Source of the DNA: Candidatus Polarisedimenticolaceae bacterium
GTDB taxonomy: Bacteria > Acidobacteriota > Polarisedimenticolia > Polarisedimenticolales > DASRJG01
DNA: 64,000 nt
Reading direction: 5' to 3'
Assembly (NCBI GenBank): GCA_036275915.1
Contig: DASUCV010000002.1
Location: forward strand, 62,001 to 126,000
Shown one piece after another: positions 57,639-64,000 of this stretch. The notes under the pieces are model-generated. The model was not told the DNA's origin. It searched no databases and worked only from the letters and a program-made list of their open reading frames with translations. How positions within the stretch are numbered: the first letter of the stretch is position 1; each line of letters starts with the position of its first letter. A program made the translations under genes and the position numbers.

Positions 57639-58887
57639 CGAGCAGGCGCGCCTCCCAGGCGCGCAGACAAACCGCGGTCGCAAGGAGGAGCGCCCCCGTC
57701 CCCTGGTGGAGAGTCGTGATCGCGACCTTCCAGTCCAGGGGCATCGTGCCCTGCTCGAACGCGCCCCGTACGATCCACGCCGAGAATCCGAGCATGAGCT
57801 GGAACCCCGTGCCGTAGATCAGGAGGAGGCCGAGGCGCTTGAGGATCGGCTCGTTCGGGTGGAACCCCCACGCGCGCGCCCCGGCGGCGATCGCGATCCC
57901 CGCGGCGACGAACGCCATGACGATGTGCATCATGAGCCCGAGGCTCAGGTGGCGCTGCACCGCGCCGAGCGCGATCTGAACGACGAGGGCGGCGACGGCG
58001 AGGGTGGCGATCGCGCGATCGCCGCCCGCGCTCGCGGTACGCTCGGGGTCGCGGTCGCTCCGCCAGGTCCGGCTCAGGACGACCGCGATGACGACGAGGA
58101 GCGCGAGAAAGATCTGCGCGGTCACCCCGTGGACGACGGCGAGGTAGAGGTTCGTCTGGGTCACGCGCAGGCCACCCAGGATCCCCTGCACGACGACGAG
58201 CGCCAGCGCAGCGAGGGCGAGCCGCTTGACCCACCCGCGCCGCTCGGTGAAGAGGACGCGGAGGGCGAGCGTGAGCGTGGTCAGGCCGACGAGCGCGCCG
58301 AGCAGGCGGTGGGCGTGCTCGTAGTAGATCCCGCCGGTCATCCGCGAGAACGGGTAGAGGAACATGTTGTAGCCGTACGAGGTCGGCCAGTCGGCGACGG
58401 CGAGACCCGCCTTGTTGCTGGTGACGAGGCCACCCGCGACGACGAGAAGAACGGTCGCCGCGACCGCGACGACAGCGAGGAGCGCGGTCCAGTCCGCCGC
58501 CTCGCGCGAGGCCTTCTTCCGGCGCACGCCCAGGAGCGCTCCCGCCCCGGCGACCGCCGCCGAGACGAGGATCGACCCCGGCACGAACAGTCCAGCCGCC
58601 GGGACGAGCGCGTTCGGGCTCTCGGTCTTCGTGAGGAAGCTCCCGAGGACGAGCAGGTTCAGGAGGCCGCTCGAAGCGCCGGTGAGAACGCCGCCCCAGA
58701 CCCCGTGATCGCCGATCGCCCCCGCAGCGCGTCCGCCGAGGAAGAGGACGGCGAGCAGCCCGGCCAGCACGACGCTCGACGGGGCGAGCACGACCGGGAG
58801 GCGCCCGACGTACGCGACCGCCCACAGGGCGACGGTGGTGCCGAACGCGAGTGCCAGGACGTCGCCGTAGCGGCGCGTGTCGCTCAT
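57586..58887 (-). CDS. ctaA: Heme A synthase (CtaA/COX15) with N-terminal membrane extension
   Basis: A 433-residue protein converting heme O to heme A in the membrane. The core (from about residue 130) has the four histidine motifs of the family: YYEHAHRLLGALVG, LAVVHGVTAQIF, HLSLGLMMHIVM and TTLHQGTGALL, with GGLVTSNKAGLAVADWPTSYG at the start of the core. Before it is an extra stretch of about 125 residues with four predicted helices (ALAFGTTVALWAVAYV, VVLAGLLAVLFL and so on), not present in the usual 300-residue CtaA. ctaB lies at the left edge. A TACAAT box ends 9 bases before ATG 58887. The 3' end overlaps the convergent TPR gene. Confidence 0.88.
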   Translation of the reverse strand: MSDTRRYGDVLALAFGTTVALWAVAYVGRLPVVLAPSSVVLAGLLAVLFLGGRAAGAIGDHGVWGGVLTGASSGLLNLLVLGSFLTKTESPNALVPAAGLFVPGSILVSAAVAGAGALLGVRRKKASREAADWTALLAVVAVAATVLLVVAGGLVTSNKAGLAVADWPTSYGYNMFLYPFSRMTGGIYYEHAHRLLGALVGLTTLTLALRVLFTERRGWVKRLALAALALVVVQGILGGLRVTQTNLYLAVVHGVTAQIFLALLVVIAVVLSRTWRSDRDPERTASAGGDRAIATLAVAALVVQIALGAVQRHLSLGLMMHIVMAFVAAGIAIAAGARAWGFHPNEPILKRLGLLLIYGTGFQLMLGFSAWIVRGAFEQGTMPLDWKVAITTLHQGTGALLLATAVCLRAWEARLLVSEPRLHPEPASDIRGR

Positions 58888-58896
58888 GGGCGCGGC

Positions 58897-58902
58897 ATTG
58901 TA
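58897..58902 (-). promoter_or_regulatory. -10 box TACAAT for ctaA
   Basis: On the minus strand TACAAT (five of six consensus positions) ends 9 bases before ATG 58887, in the 26-base gap shared with the divergent DUF3179 gene. The leader would be very short. Confidence 0.35.
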
Positions 58903-58913
58903 GCCTCTCGGGC

Positions 58914-59873
58914 ATGGGCGGACCCAAAGCGCGCCTCTTCACCTTCTCGAGCGGCGGTTGGGTGCTCGCCCTCGCCCTCGTCCTCACGCTCGGCGGCACG
59001 CTCTGGAACCTGCGAAGCCTCCTCGATCCGTCGCGCATCCGTCCGCGCGGCGACGGCCGCGACCCGGCGAGCTACGGCTTCGATCTGGCGAGCGCGACGA
59101 TCCCGCGCGCGACGATCGCCGCCTCGGGGATGGTCGCGGATGCCCTCCCGGCGCTCGAGCATCCGGCGACTCTCGCCGCATCCGAGCTCCCCGAGAAGTA
59201 CCTCGTCCGTGACGACAAGGTCATCGGCGTCGTCCTGAACGGCGAGGCCCGCTGTTACCCGCTCCGTGTCGTCGCGTGGCACGAGATCGTCAACGACGTG
59301 GTCGGCGGGATTCCGATCGCCGTCGTCGATCACCCGCTCTCGCACGCGATCGCCGTCTTCGACCGGCGCGCCGGCGGGGAGACGCTCGACTTCGGCGTCA
59401 GCGGCCTGCTCCACCAGTCGACGCTCCTCATGTTCGACCGGAGGGAAAGCCACCGCGGCGAGAGCCTGTGGAGCCCGCTCCTCGCGCGCGCCGTCGCGGG
59501 TCCCCAGGCGGCGAAGGGAACCAGGCTCACCGTGCTCCCCGTCGCGCTCGCCCGCTGGGACGACTGGTCGCGCGCCTGGCCCAAGACGCGCGTCCTCGCT
59601 CCGATCGTCGCCGAGCGCGACCGGTACGACCAGGACGTCTACGGGACGTACGCCGGCTCCGACGCCCTCAAATTCCCGGTCGATCCGCTCCCGCCGAGGG
59701 ACGGCCGCCCTTGGAAGGCGGTCGTCTTCGCCGATCCCGCGGGGACGCTCAAGGACGCCGCCGTCGATCCCGCCGGGACGCGGACGGAGGTGGTCGGACC
59801 GTCGGGGACGACGCCGGTCCCCGGGACCTTCGCCTACTGGTTCGCCTGGTACGCGACCCGCGGGCCGAGCTGA
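58914..59873 (+). CDS. DUF3179 domain protein
   Basis: A 319-residue protein with an N-terminal membrane anchor (GGWVLALALVLTLGGTLWNL) and a DUF3179 domain from about residue 80: DKVIGVVLNGEARCYPLRVVAWHEIVNDVVGG, STLLMFDRRESHRGESLWS and KTRVLAPIVAERDRYDQDVYG. The family is widespread but uncharacterised. The gene lies between ctaA and the hemG/hemH operon, and its 3' end overlaps convergent hemG by 40 bases. Confidence 0.87.
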   Translation: MGGPKARLFTFSSGGWVLALALVLTLGGTLWNLRSLLDPSRIRPRGDGRDPASYGFDLASATIPRATIAASGMVADALPALEHPATLAASELPEKYLVRDDKVIGVVLNGEARCYPLRVVAWHEIVNDVVGGIPIAVVDHPLSHAIAVFDRRAGGETLDFGVSGLLHQSTLLMFDRRESHRGESLWSPLLARAVAGPQAAKGTRLTVLPVALARWDDWSRAWPKTRVLAPIVAERDRYDQDVYGTYAGSDALKFPVDPLPPRDGRPWKAVVFADPAGTLKDAAVDPAGTRTEVVGPSGTTPVPGTFAYWFAWYATRGPS

Positions 59874-61252
59874 GGGGAGACCAGCTCCTCGACGTACGGC
59901 ACGATCGCCTCGGCGGCCCGCACGCAGTCGGGGATCCCCACGGCACCCGCGGCGCCGCCGACGACGAAGAGGCCCTCGTGCCGCTGGACGCCATGGACGA
60001 GGCTCTCGAGGCCGCGGCCGGGTGCGTACTGCGGGATGGCGCGGGGATGGCGATGGACGCGCGTCGACTCCGGCGTTGCGGTGAGGCGGAGCACCGGCAC
60101 GAGCGCGCGATGCGCCGTCTCGGCGAGACCGGCGTCGTCGTGGTCGAGGATCTCGGGCCGTGTTGCGCCCCCCATGAAGACACGAAGCACGGTGAAGCCG
60201 GCCGGAGACCGCCCGCGGAATTTCTCGCTCACGAAGCTGCACGCGAGGATCGGTGACCTTTCGGTCCTCGGCACGAAGAACCCGAAGGAGCGGAGGGGCG
60301 CGCGCACGTCCTCGGCCCGGTAGATCAGATGCACCACCGCCGACGACGCGTACGGGAGCTCGTCGAGAATCGCCGCGACGTCGGCGTCGAGGTCGCTCAC
60401 GATCCTCGCGATGTCGTACGCCGGGCACGCGAACACGACCGCGCTCGCGGTGATCGCTTCACCGCCTTCACCGTGAACGCTGAACTGTCGACTACGAACC
60501 TCTTCGATCTTGGCGACTCTGAACCCGGTGCGCACGTGCAGCCCAGCTGCCAACGCCTCGATCAGGCTCCCCATCCCGTGGCGCAGCGCGACGAACGCTC
60601 CGCCGCCGGTGCCGTGCCCGAACGGGCGCGCGCCCCGCGCACGCATCGCTTTCTTCAGTCCTCGGGTGACGCTCCCGTGCTCGTGCTCGAGATCGAGGAA
60701 GCGCGGCATCGTGAGGCTGAGACTCAGGTGCTCGGCATCGGCGGTGTACAGCCCCGCGATGACCGGCTCCGCGACCCGCTCGAGGACCTCGCGCCCGAAC
60801 CGCCGGGTCACGAACGACGACAGGCTCTCGTCTGTGAGATGGTCGGCACGGGGCACGAGCGGCTCAATGAGGAGGCGCAGCTTCCCCCAGGGCGAGAAGA
60901 GAGGAGAGCGGAGGACCGGCCCGATGCGCGTCGGCGCCATCATGAGAAATCCGTCGGGAACCGGGACGAGCCTGCCGCGGTGGAGGATCTCGGTGCCGCC
61001 CTTCCGCGCCGAAATCCCGTCCAGCTCCTCCGCCAGCCCCAGCGCACGGCAGAGCTCGATCGCCCACGGCTTCTGCGTGAGCAACGTGTCGGCGCCCCCT
61101 TCGAGCAGGAAGCCGCCGTCGTGTTCGGTCCTCACCTGGCCGCCGAGGGTGCGCTCGGCCTCGAGCACGACGACCGGAACGGCCGGGTGAAGGCGCCGCG
61201 CGACGGCGAGGCCGCTGACCCCGCCGCCGATGACGACGACCGGAGCGCTCAT
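59834..61252 (-). CDS. hemG: Protoporphyrinogen oxidase (oxygen-dependent, HemY/HemG)
   Basis: A 472-residue FAD enzyme that oxidises protoporphyrinogen IX to protoporphyrin IX. The N-terminus has the dinucleotide-binding motif VVVIGGGVSGLAVARRL, followed by TLGGQVRTEHDGGFLLEGGADTLL and ERVAEPVIAGLYTADAEHLSL, and the C-terminal FAD motif LFVVGGAAGAVGIPDCVRAA, all typical of the eukaryotic/Bacillus type (HemY/PPOX). The start overlaps the ferrochelatase stop (ATGA), so the two consecutive enzymes are co-translated. It is the last gene in the minus operon. Confidence 0.93.
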   Translation of the reverse strand: MSAPVVVIGGGVSGLAVARRLHPAVPVVVLEAERTLGGQVRTEHDGGFLLEGGADTLLTQKPWAIELCRALGLAEELDGISARKGGTEILHRGRLVPVPDGFLMMAPTRIGPVLRSPLFSPWGKLRLLIEPLVPRADHLTDESLSSFVTRRFGREVLERVAEPVIAGLYTADAEHLSLSLTMPRFLDLEHEHGSVTRGLKKAMRARGARPFGHGTGGGAFVALRHGMGSLIEALAAGLHVRTGFRVAKIEEVRSRQFSVHGEGGEAITASAVVFACPAYDIARIVSDLDADVAAILDELPYASSAVVHLIYRAEDVRAPLRSFGFFVPRTERSPILACSFVSEKFRGRSPAGFTVLRVFMGGATRPEILDHDDAGLAETAHRALVPVLRLTATPESTRVHRHPRAIPQYAPGRGLESLVHGVQRHEGLFVVGGAAGAVGIPDCVRAAEAIVPYVEELVSPQLGPRVAYQANQ

Positions 61253-62283
61253 AGCCCGCGGCCGGCCGCTTCGCGCGCGATCGCGACGACGCCGTCGGCC
61301 CAGAAGTCCTCGGCATTGACGGCCGGGACGACGCGCAACTCTTCGCCGCCGTGCTCGCGGAAGCTCGCCGCGGCGCGGATCCCGAGCTCCTCCAAGGTCT
61401 CGAGACAGTCCGCGACGAACGCCGGGCTCAGGATCGCCGCCCGCTTCACGCCGCGCTTTGCAAGATCGATGATGATCTCGTCGGTGTACGGGCGGATCCA
61501 CGGCGTGCGCCCGAGGCGCGACTGGAAGCACACGATGCGCTTCTCGGCGGGGAGCCCGAGCCGGTCCGCGAGCGCGCGCGCGGTCGCGAGGCACTGCGCC
61601 CGGTAGCACCACCGATTCGCGTCCACGAGGGCGTCGCAGCAGCTCTCGCTCTTGAAGCAGTGGTTTCCCGTGGGGTCGCTCTTGATGCACTGCCGCTCGG
61701 GGAGTCCGTGGAAGCTGAAGAGGACGACCTCGGCGCCGGACCCCTCGATCGTGCGCGACGCGACGCGCGCGCAGGCGTCGATGTAGGCGGCGTGATCGAA
61801 GAACGGCGGCACCACGTCGAGCGTCGGCGTGTTCCAGAGCTTCCCCGCCTCGTGATAGACGACCTCGAGCGCCGACCCGGTCGCCGCGGAGCTGTACTGC
61901 GGGAACATGGGGAACACGACGATGCGATCCGCCCCGCGATCGATGAGCCGGCGGAGCGCGTCGGCGATCGACGGCTTCCCGTAGCGCATCCCCAACTCGA
62001 CCGGAACTCCGTTGAGGCGCGCCCGCACCTTCTCGGTCAGGTCGAGGCCGTGGAAGAGGAGCGGCGACCCGCGCTCGGTCCAGACCTTCTCGTACGCCTC
62101 CCCCGATTTCTTCGGCCGGAACGGCAGAATGATGAAGTTGAGGAAGATGAAGCGCAGCACCGGGTTGACGTCGATCACGCGCGGGTCCGACAGGAACTCG
62201 CGCAGGTAGCGGCGCACGTCCGCCGGCTTCGGCGAATCGGGGGTCCCGAGGTTGACGAGAAGGAGCCCGGTCGGCGTGGACAT
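61249..62283 (-). CDS. hemH: Ferrochelatase
   Basis: A 344-residue enzyme inserting Fe2+ into protoporphyrin IX. Family motifs include LLLVNLGTPDSPKPADVRRYL, the active-site region VLFSFHGLPERQ, and the C-terminal catalytic segment LSPAFVADCLETLEELG. Extra cysteines at about residues 190-220 (CIKSDPTGNHCFKSESCC) lie where other ferrochelatases carry cysteines; whether they bind an iron-sulfur cluster is not known. Start ATG 62283 has a GGAG site 8 bases upstream; a TTG at 62289 would overlap the previous stop. hemG follows with a 4-base overlap. Confidence 0.95.
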   Translation of the reverse strand: MSTPTGLLLVNLGTPDSPKPADVRRYLREFLSDPRVIDVNPVLRFIFLNFIILPFRPKKSGEAYEKVWTERGSPLLFHGLDLTEKVRARLNGVPVELGMRYGKPSIADALRRLIDRGADRIVVFPMFPQYSSAATGSALEVVYHEAGKLWNTPTLDVVPPFFDHAAYIDACARVASRTIEGSGAEVVLFSFHGLPERQCIKSDPTGNHCFKSESCCDALVDANRWCYRAQCLATARALADRLGLPAEKRIVCFQSRLGRTPWIRPYTDEIIIDLAKRGVKRAAILSPAFVADCLETLEELGIRAAASFREHGGEELRVVPAVNAEDFWADGVVAIAREAAGRGL

Positions 62284-62285
62284 CC

Positions 62286-62915
62286 TCAATGCTCCGCCAT
62301 CTGCCGGAGCACGTGCTGAGCCCTGTTGAAGACCTCGTCGAGCCCCATGTCGTCGGTGCCGTAATAGCCGCGGATGCCGCCGCTGCCGTCGACGAGGACG
62401 ACCTTGCCGGTGTGGGCGATGTCGAGCGGCTCCGGCGGCGTAGGAGGCGCGGCCTGGAGCGGCGTCTTGAAATCGTCGACGACGACCCGGCGGATCGCGG
62501 CGCCGTCACCCGTCAGAAGGGTCCATCGATCCCACTTCACGCCGAGGTCCTTCCCGTACGCGCGCAGCGTCTCGGGGCGGTCGTGCTCGGGGTCGACGGT
62601 GATGCTGACGAGATGGACCCCTTTGATCCCGCGCTGCTCGAACCCGTCCTGAAGGCGCGCCATGCCGTGCATGATCGCGGGGCAGATCGAGCGGCAGCTC
62701 GTGAAGAAGAAGCTCACGACGTAGATCTGGCCCTTCAGGTCGGCGCTGCCGAACGGGCGGCCATCCTGGTCCACGAGCGTGAAGTTGGGGACCTCGCCGA
62801 TCACGGGGGGCGGCTCGGGCACGTGGCGCAGGAGCGGCCGGATCGCGGTGAGCGAGACGATGCCGATCAAGAACCCCCAGACGAACGGGTTCCGCAAGAC
62901 CTCGCGCACCGTCAT
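62286..62915 (-). CDS. SCO1/SenC-family copper chaperone
   Basis: A 209-residue membrane-anchored thioredoxin-fold protein used in copper-centre assembly of cytochrome oxidase. The N-terminal helix (VWGFLIGIVSLTAI) is followed by PNFTLVDQDGRPFGSADLKG, the metal-binding C-x3-C in FTSCRSICP, and DIAHTGKVVLVD with the conserved third-ligand histidine. The position between a small membrane protein and hemH in a heme/oxidase operon supports the role. The stop overlaps the hemH start region. Confidence 0.93.
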   Translation of the reverse strand: MTVREVLRNPFVWGFLIGIVSLTAIRPLLRHVPEPPPVIGEVPNFTLVDQDGRPFGSADLKGQIYVVSFFFTSCRSICPAIMHGMARLQDGFEQRGIKGVHLVSITVDPEHDRPETLRAYGKDLGVKWDRWTLLTGDGAAIRRVVVDDFKTPLQAAPPTPPEPLDIAHTGKVVLVDGSGGIRGYYGTDDMGLDEVFNRAQHVLRQMAEH

Positions 62916-63163
62916 GACGGCGGGAGAAGCTGCTCGAGGATCGTCGCGTACTTGTACTGCCGGAGCTGCTGGCGGGCGTTCAGGAGCACCAACAGGATGA
63001 TGACCGCCCGCGGGCCGACATCGAACTTGTGGCCGATGAAGAACCAGGTGGAGTAAAGGACGATGAGGAACGCCGCGACGATGAGAGCGGCGGTCGACAT
63101 CCAGAAAAACAGCCGCTTGCGGCGCACGGCCCGCCGCGCGAAACGCTCTTCGATTTCGGTCAT
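62912..63163 (-). CDS. Small two-helix membrane protein
   Basis: An 83-residue protein with two hydrophobic segments (FFWMSTAALIVAAFLIVLYSTWFFIG and VIILLVLLNARQQL) and a basic N-terminus. The stop overlaps the SCO1 start (ATGA). Small membrane proteins near SCO1 and oxidase genes often serve assembly, but no family was recognised here. Confidence 0.65.
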   Translation of the reverse strand: MTEIEERFARRAVRRKRLFFWMSTAALIVAAFLIVLYSTWFFIGHKFDVGPRAVIILLVLLNARQQLRQYKYATILEQLLPPS

Positions 63164-63173
63164 GACCCCCAGG

Positions 63174-63617
63174 TTATTCGGGAGCGGGGGCGTTCTTCAA
63201 GTAGTGGTCGACCGAGAAGCGGCCGGGGCCCCAGATCAGGAGCACGACGAGCAGGAACAAGACGAGGGCGGTGAACTCGAGGCCCTGGTTCTCCTTGAAG
63301 AGCCCCTGGTCGAAATAAACGAAGAAGACGGCGCCAAAGAGCACGGGGACGTTCGCGATGATCGCCGTCCGGGTCCAGAGGCCGAGGGCCATCATCAAGC
63401 CGCCGCCGATGTGGGCGATCGGGATGTAATGGGTGAGGAGGAAGGCGAGCGGCTGGAATCTCTCGGACGTCATGAGGAGGCTCGACAGGGCCTCCATGTT
63501 GGTCAGGAAGAGAATCCCTTTCACGAAGAGCCCGATGCCGAGGTAGATCCTCAAGAGGTCGAAGCAGATGTCCTTCTTCGACTCGAGCCCGCGGAGCGTA
63601 TCGGACCAGGCCGACAT
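63174..63617 (-). CDS. DoxX-family membrane protein
   Basis: A 147-residue protein with four helices. The segment LLRIYLGIGLFVKGILFL near the N-terminus and the later AHIGGGLMMALGLWTRTAIIANVPVLFGAVFFV match the DoxX/DoxD-like family of quinone-linked membrane proteins, which often sit near respiratory genes. ATG 63617 has a G-rich site 5 bases upstream and is the first gene of the minus operon; an extension of the reading frame beyond this start has no recognisable content. Confidence 0.8.
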   Translation of the reverse strand: MSAWSDTLRGLESKKDICFDLLRIYLGIGLFVKGILFLTNMEALSSLLMTSERFQPLAFLLTHYIPIAHIGGGLMMALGLWTRTAIIANVPVLFGAVFFVYFDQGLFKENQGLEFTALVLFLLVVLLIWGPGRFSVDHYLKNAPAPE

Positions 63618-63701
63618 CGCACATCCCCCCTTGGTCATCACGCGAAAGCGCGGCCGAGTATAGGACCAACGTCGGAGCGCCATTTCTCCTTTTTTTGAGT
63701 C

Positions 63702-63731
63702 TTGACCCCTGTCCTTCCGGACGCTTAGACT
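63702..63731 (+). promoter_or_regulatory. Promoter-like boxes before the truncated cytochrome gene
   Basis: TTGACC (63702-63707) and TAGACT (63726-63731) are 18 bases apart. They lie in the 204-base divergent gap between DoxX and the cytochrome gene, about 90 bases before TTG 63822. No other gene or repeat was seen in this gap. Confidence 0.45.
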
Positions 63732-63821
63732 CGCCGACCCGAGGATTCCAGACCGAGGTTGTCGACAATAGGGAGGCCGGGCGAAAGCGGCGGCCCCTTT
63801 GGCTCTCTGGGGTGATCGCGC

Positions 63822-64000
63822 TTGGCCCAACCATTCCCCCGCTGGTTCAACAAGCTTCCCCTGGTCGTCGCCGTCGCCGGCATCGCCGCGCCCGTGCTCG
63901 CGACCGCCGGGATCTGGTACTGGGGCTCGCCGAAGTTCAGCGACGTCGGCTACCGCCCGATCCAACCGGTCCCCTATAGCCACAAGCTCCACGCCGGCGA
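63822..64000 (+). CDS. Cytochrome-type subunit, probable alternative complex III ActA, N-terminal part
   Basis: The frame runs off the right edge after 59 residues. The visible part has a signal-anchor ([22 protein letters not shown]) followed by SPKFSDVGYRPIQPVPYSHKLHAGD, which closely matches the N-terminus, just before the first heme-binding CxxCH, of the multiheme ActA subunit of alternative complex III. TTG 63822 is the first possible start, since an in-frame TGA lies at 63813-63815. The gene is divergent from the DoxX-SCO1-hemH-hemG operon, consistent with a respiratory cluster continuing to the right. Gene-symbol actA was not assigned since the heme motifs are outside the window. Confidence 0.72.
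   Translation, partial: MAQPFPRWFNKLPLVVAVAGIAAPVLATAGIWYWGSPKFSDVGYRPIQPVPYSHKLHAG

Overview
The window is a gene-dense, very GC-rich bacterial chromosome segment. The best guess at the host is an Acidobacteriota member or close relative. The evidence is a VWFA protein of the type described from Acidobacteria (23638-24816), MacB/HlyD export genes, a sulfatase-like TPR protein, PD40-propeller amidohydrolase, and the first codons of what looks like an alternative complex III cytochrome subunit at the right edge. This placement rests on gene content only. No transposase, prophage or CRISPR array was seen. Genes are tightly packed: many neighbours share a 4-base start/stop overlap, GTG and TTG starts are common, and many first genes of a unit have a TANNNT box only 6-9 bases before the start codon, which suggests leaderless or nearly leaderless mRNAs.

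Region 1-12704 (mostly + strand): the end of heme O synthase (ctaB) runs straight into a single-chain homoaconitase-like enzyme and an isocitrate/homoisocitrate dehydrogenase-like enzyme, then a hybrid histidine kinase, an HrpB helicase and a lipoprotein hydrolase. After a minus-strand methyltransferase come two overlapping genes that look like the two halves of eukaryotic aminoadipic semialdehyde synthase: a lysine-ketoglutarate reductase-type (saccharopine reductase) protein and a saccharopine dehydrogenase. Together these four genes look like a eukaryote-style alpha-aminoadipate lysine route in a bacterium. This is the most interesting reading of the window.

Region 12740-22176: two divergent export operons. 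The minus operon has three HlyD-type adaptors followed by a MacB-type permease and has no ATPase. The plus operon has one adaptor, two permeases and one ATPase. Region 22193-32320: a TPR protein, the VWFA protein, a carboxypeptidase-regulatory-domain protein, an OmpW-like barrel, tRNA-Val and tRNA-Asp, a CGNR regulator divergent from a small secreted protein (with a set of repeated operator-like sites between them), two thioredoxin-fold proteins (one with two DsbA domains), an amidotransferase-like protein and a secreted protein. Region 32416-42078: a SWIM-SNF2 helicase, a GGDEF protein, an alkyltransferase-like protein, a glycosyltransferase, membrane and outer-membrane proteins, and two PilZ paralogues, the second behind a sigma-54-type promoter.

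Region 42169-57638: a propeller-amidohydrolase, a receiver protein, a trans-sulfuration enzyme, an EamA transporter, a methyltransferase, a sulfatase-like TPR protein, a cation diffusion facilitator, hydrolases, an acyltransferase-like membrane protein, an ArsR regulator with an AHSA1/SRPBCC protein, and further secreted proteins. Region 57586-64000 is respiratory: heme A synthase (ctaA), a DUF3179 protein, then a minus operon DoxX - small membrane protein - SCO1 - hemH - hemG, divergent from the truncated cytochrome gene at the right edge. With ctaB at the left edge, both ends of the window carry heme and terminal-oxidase functions. Several intergenic regions hold perfect or near-perfect palindromes sharing a GGGGACA core.
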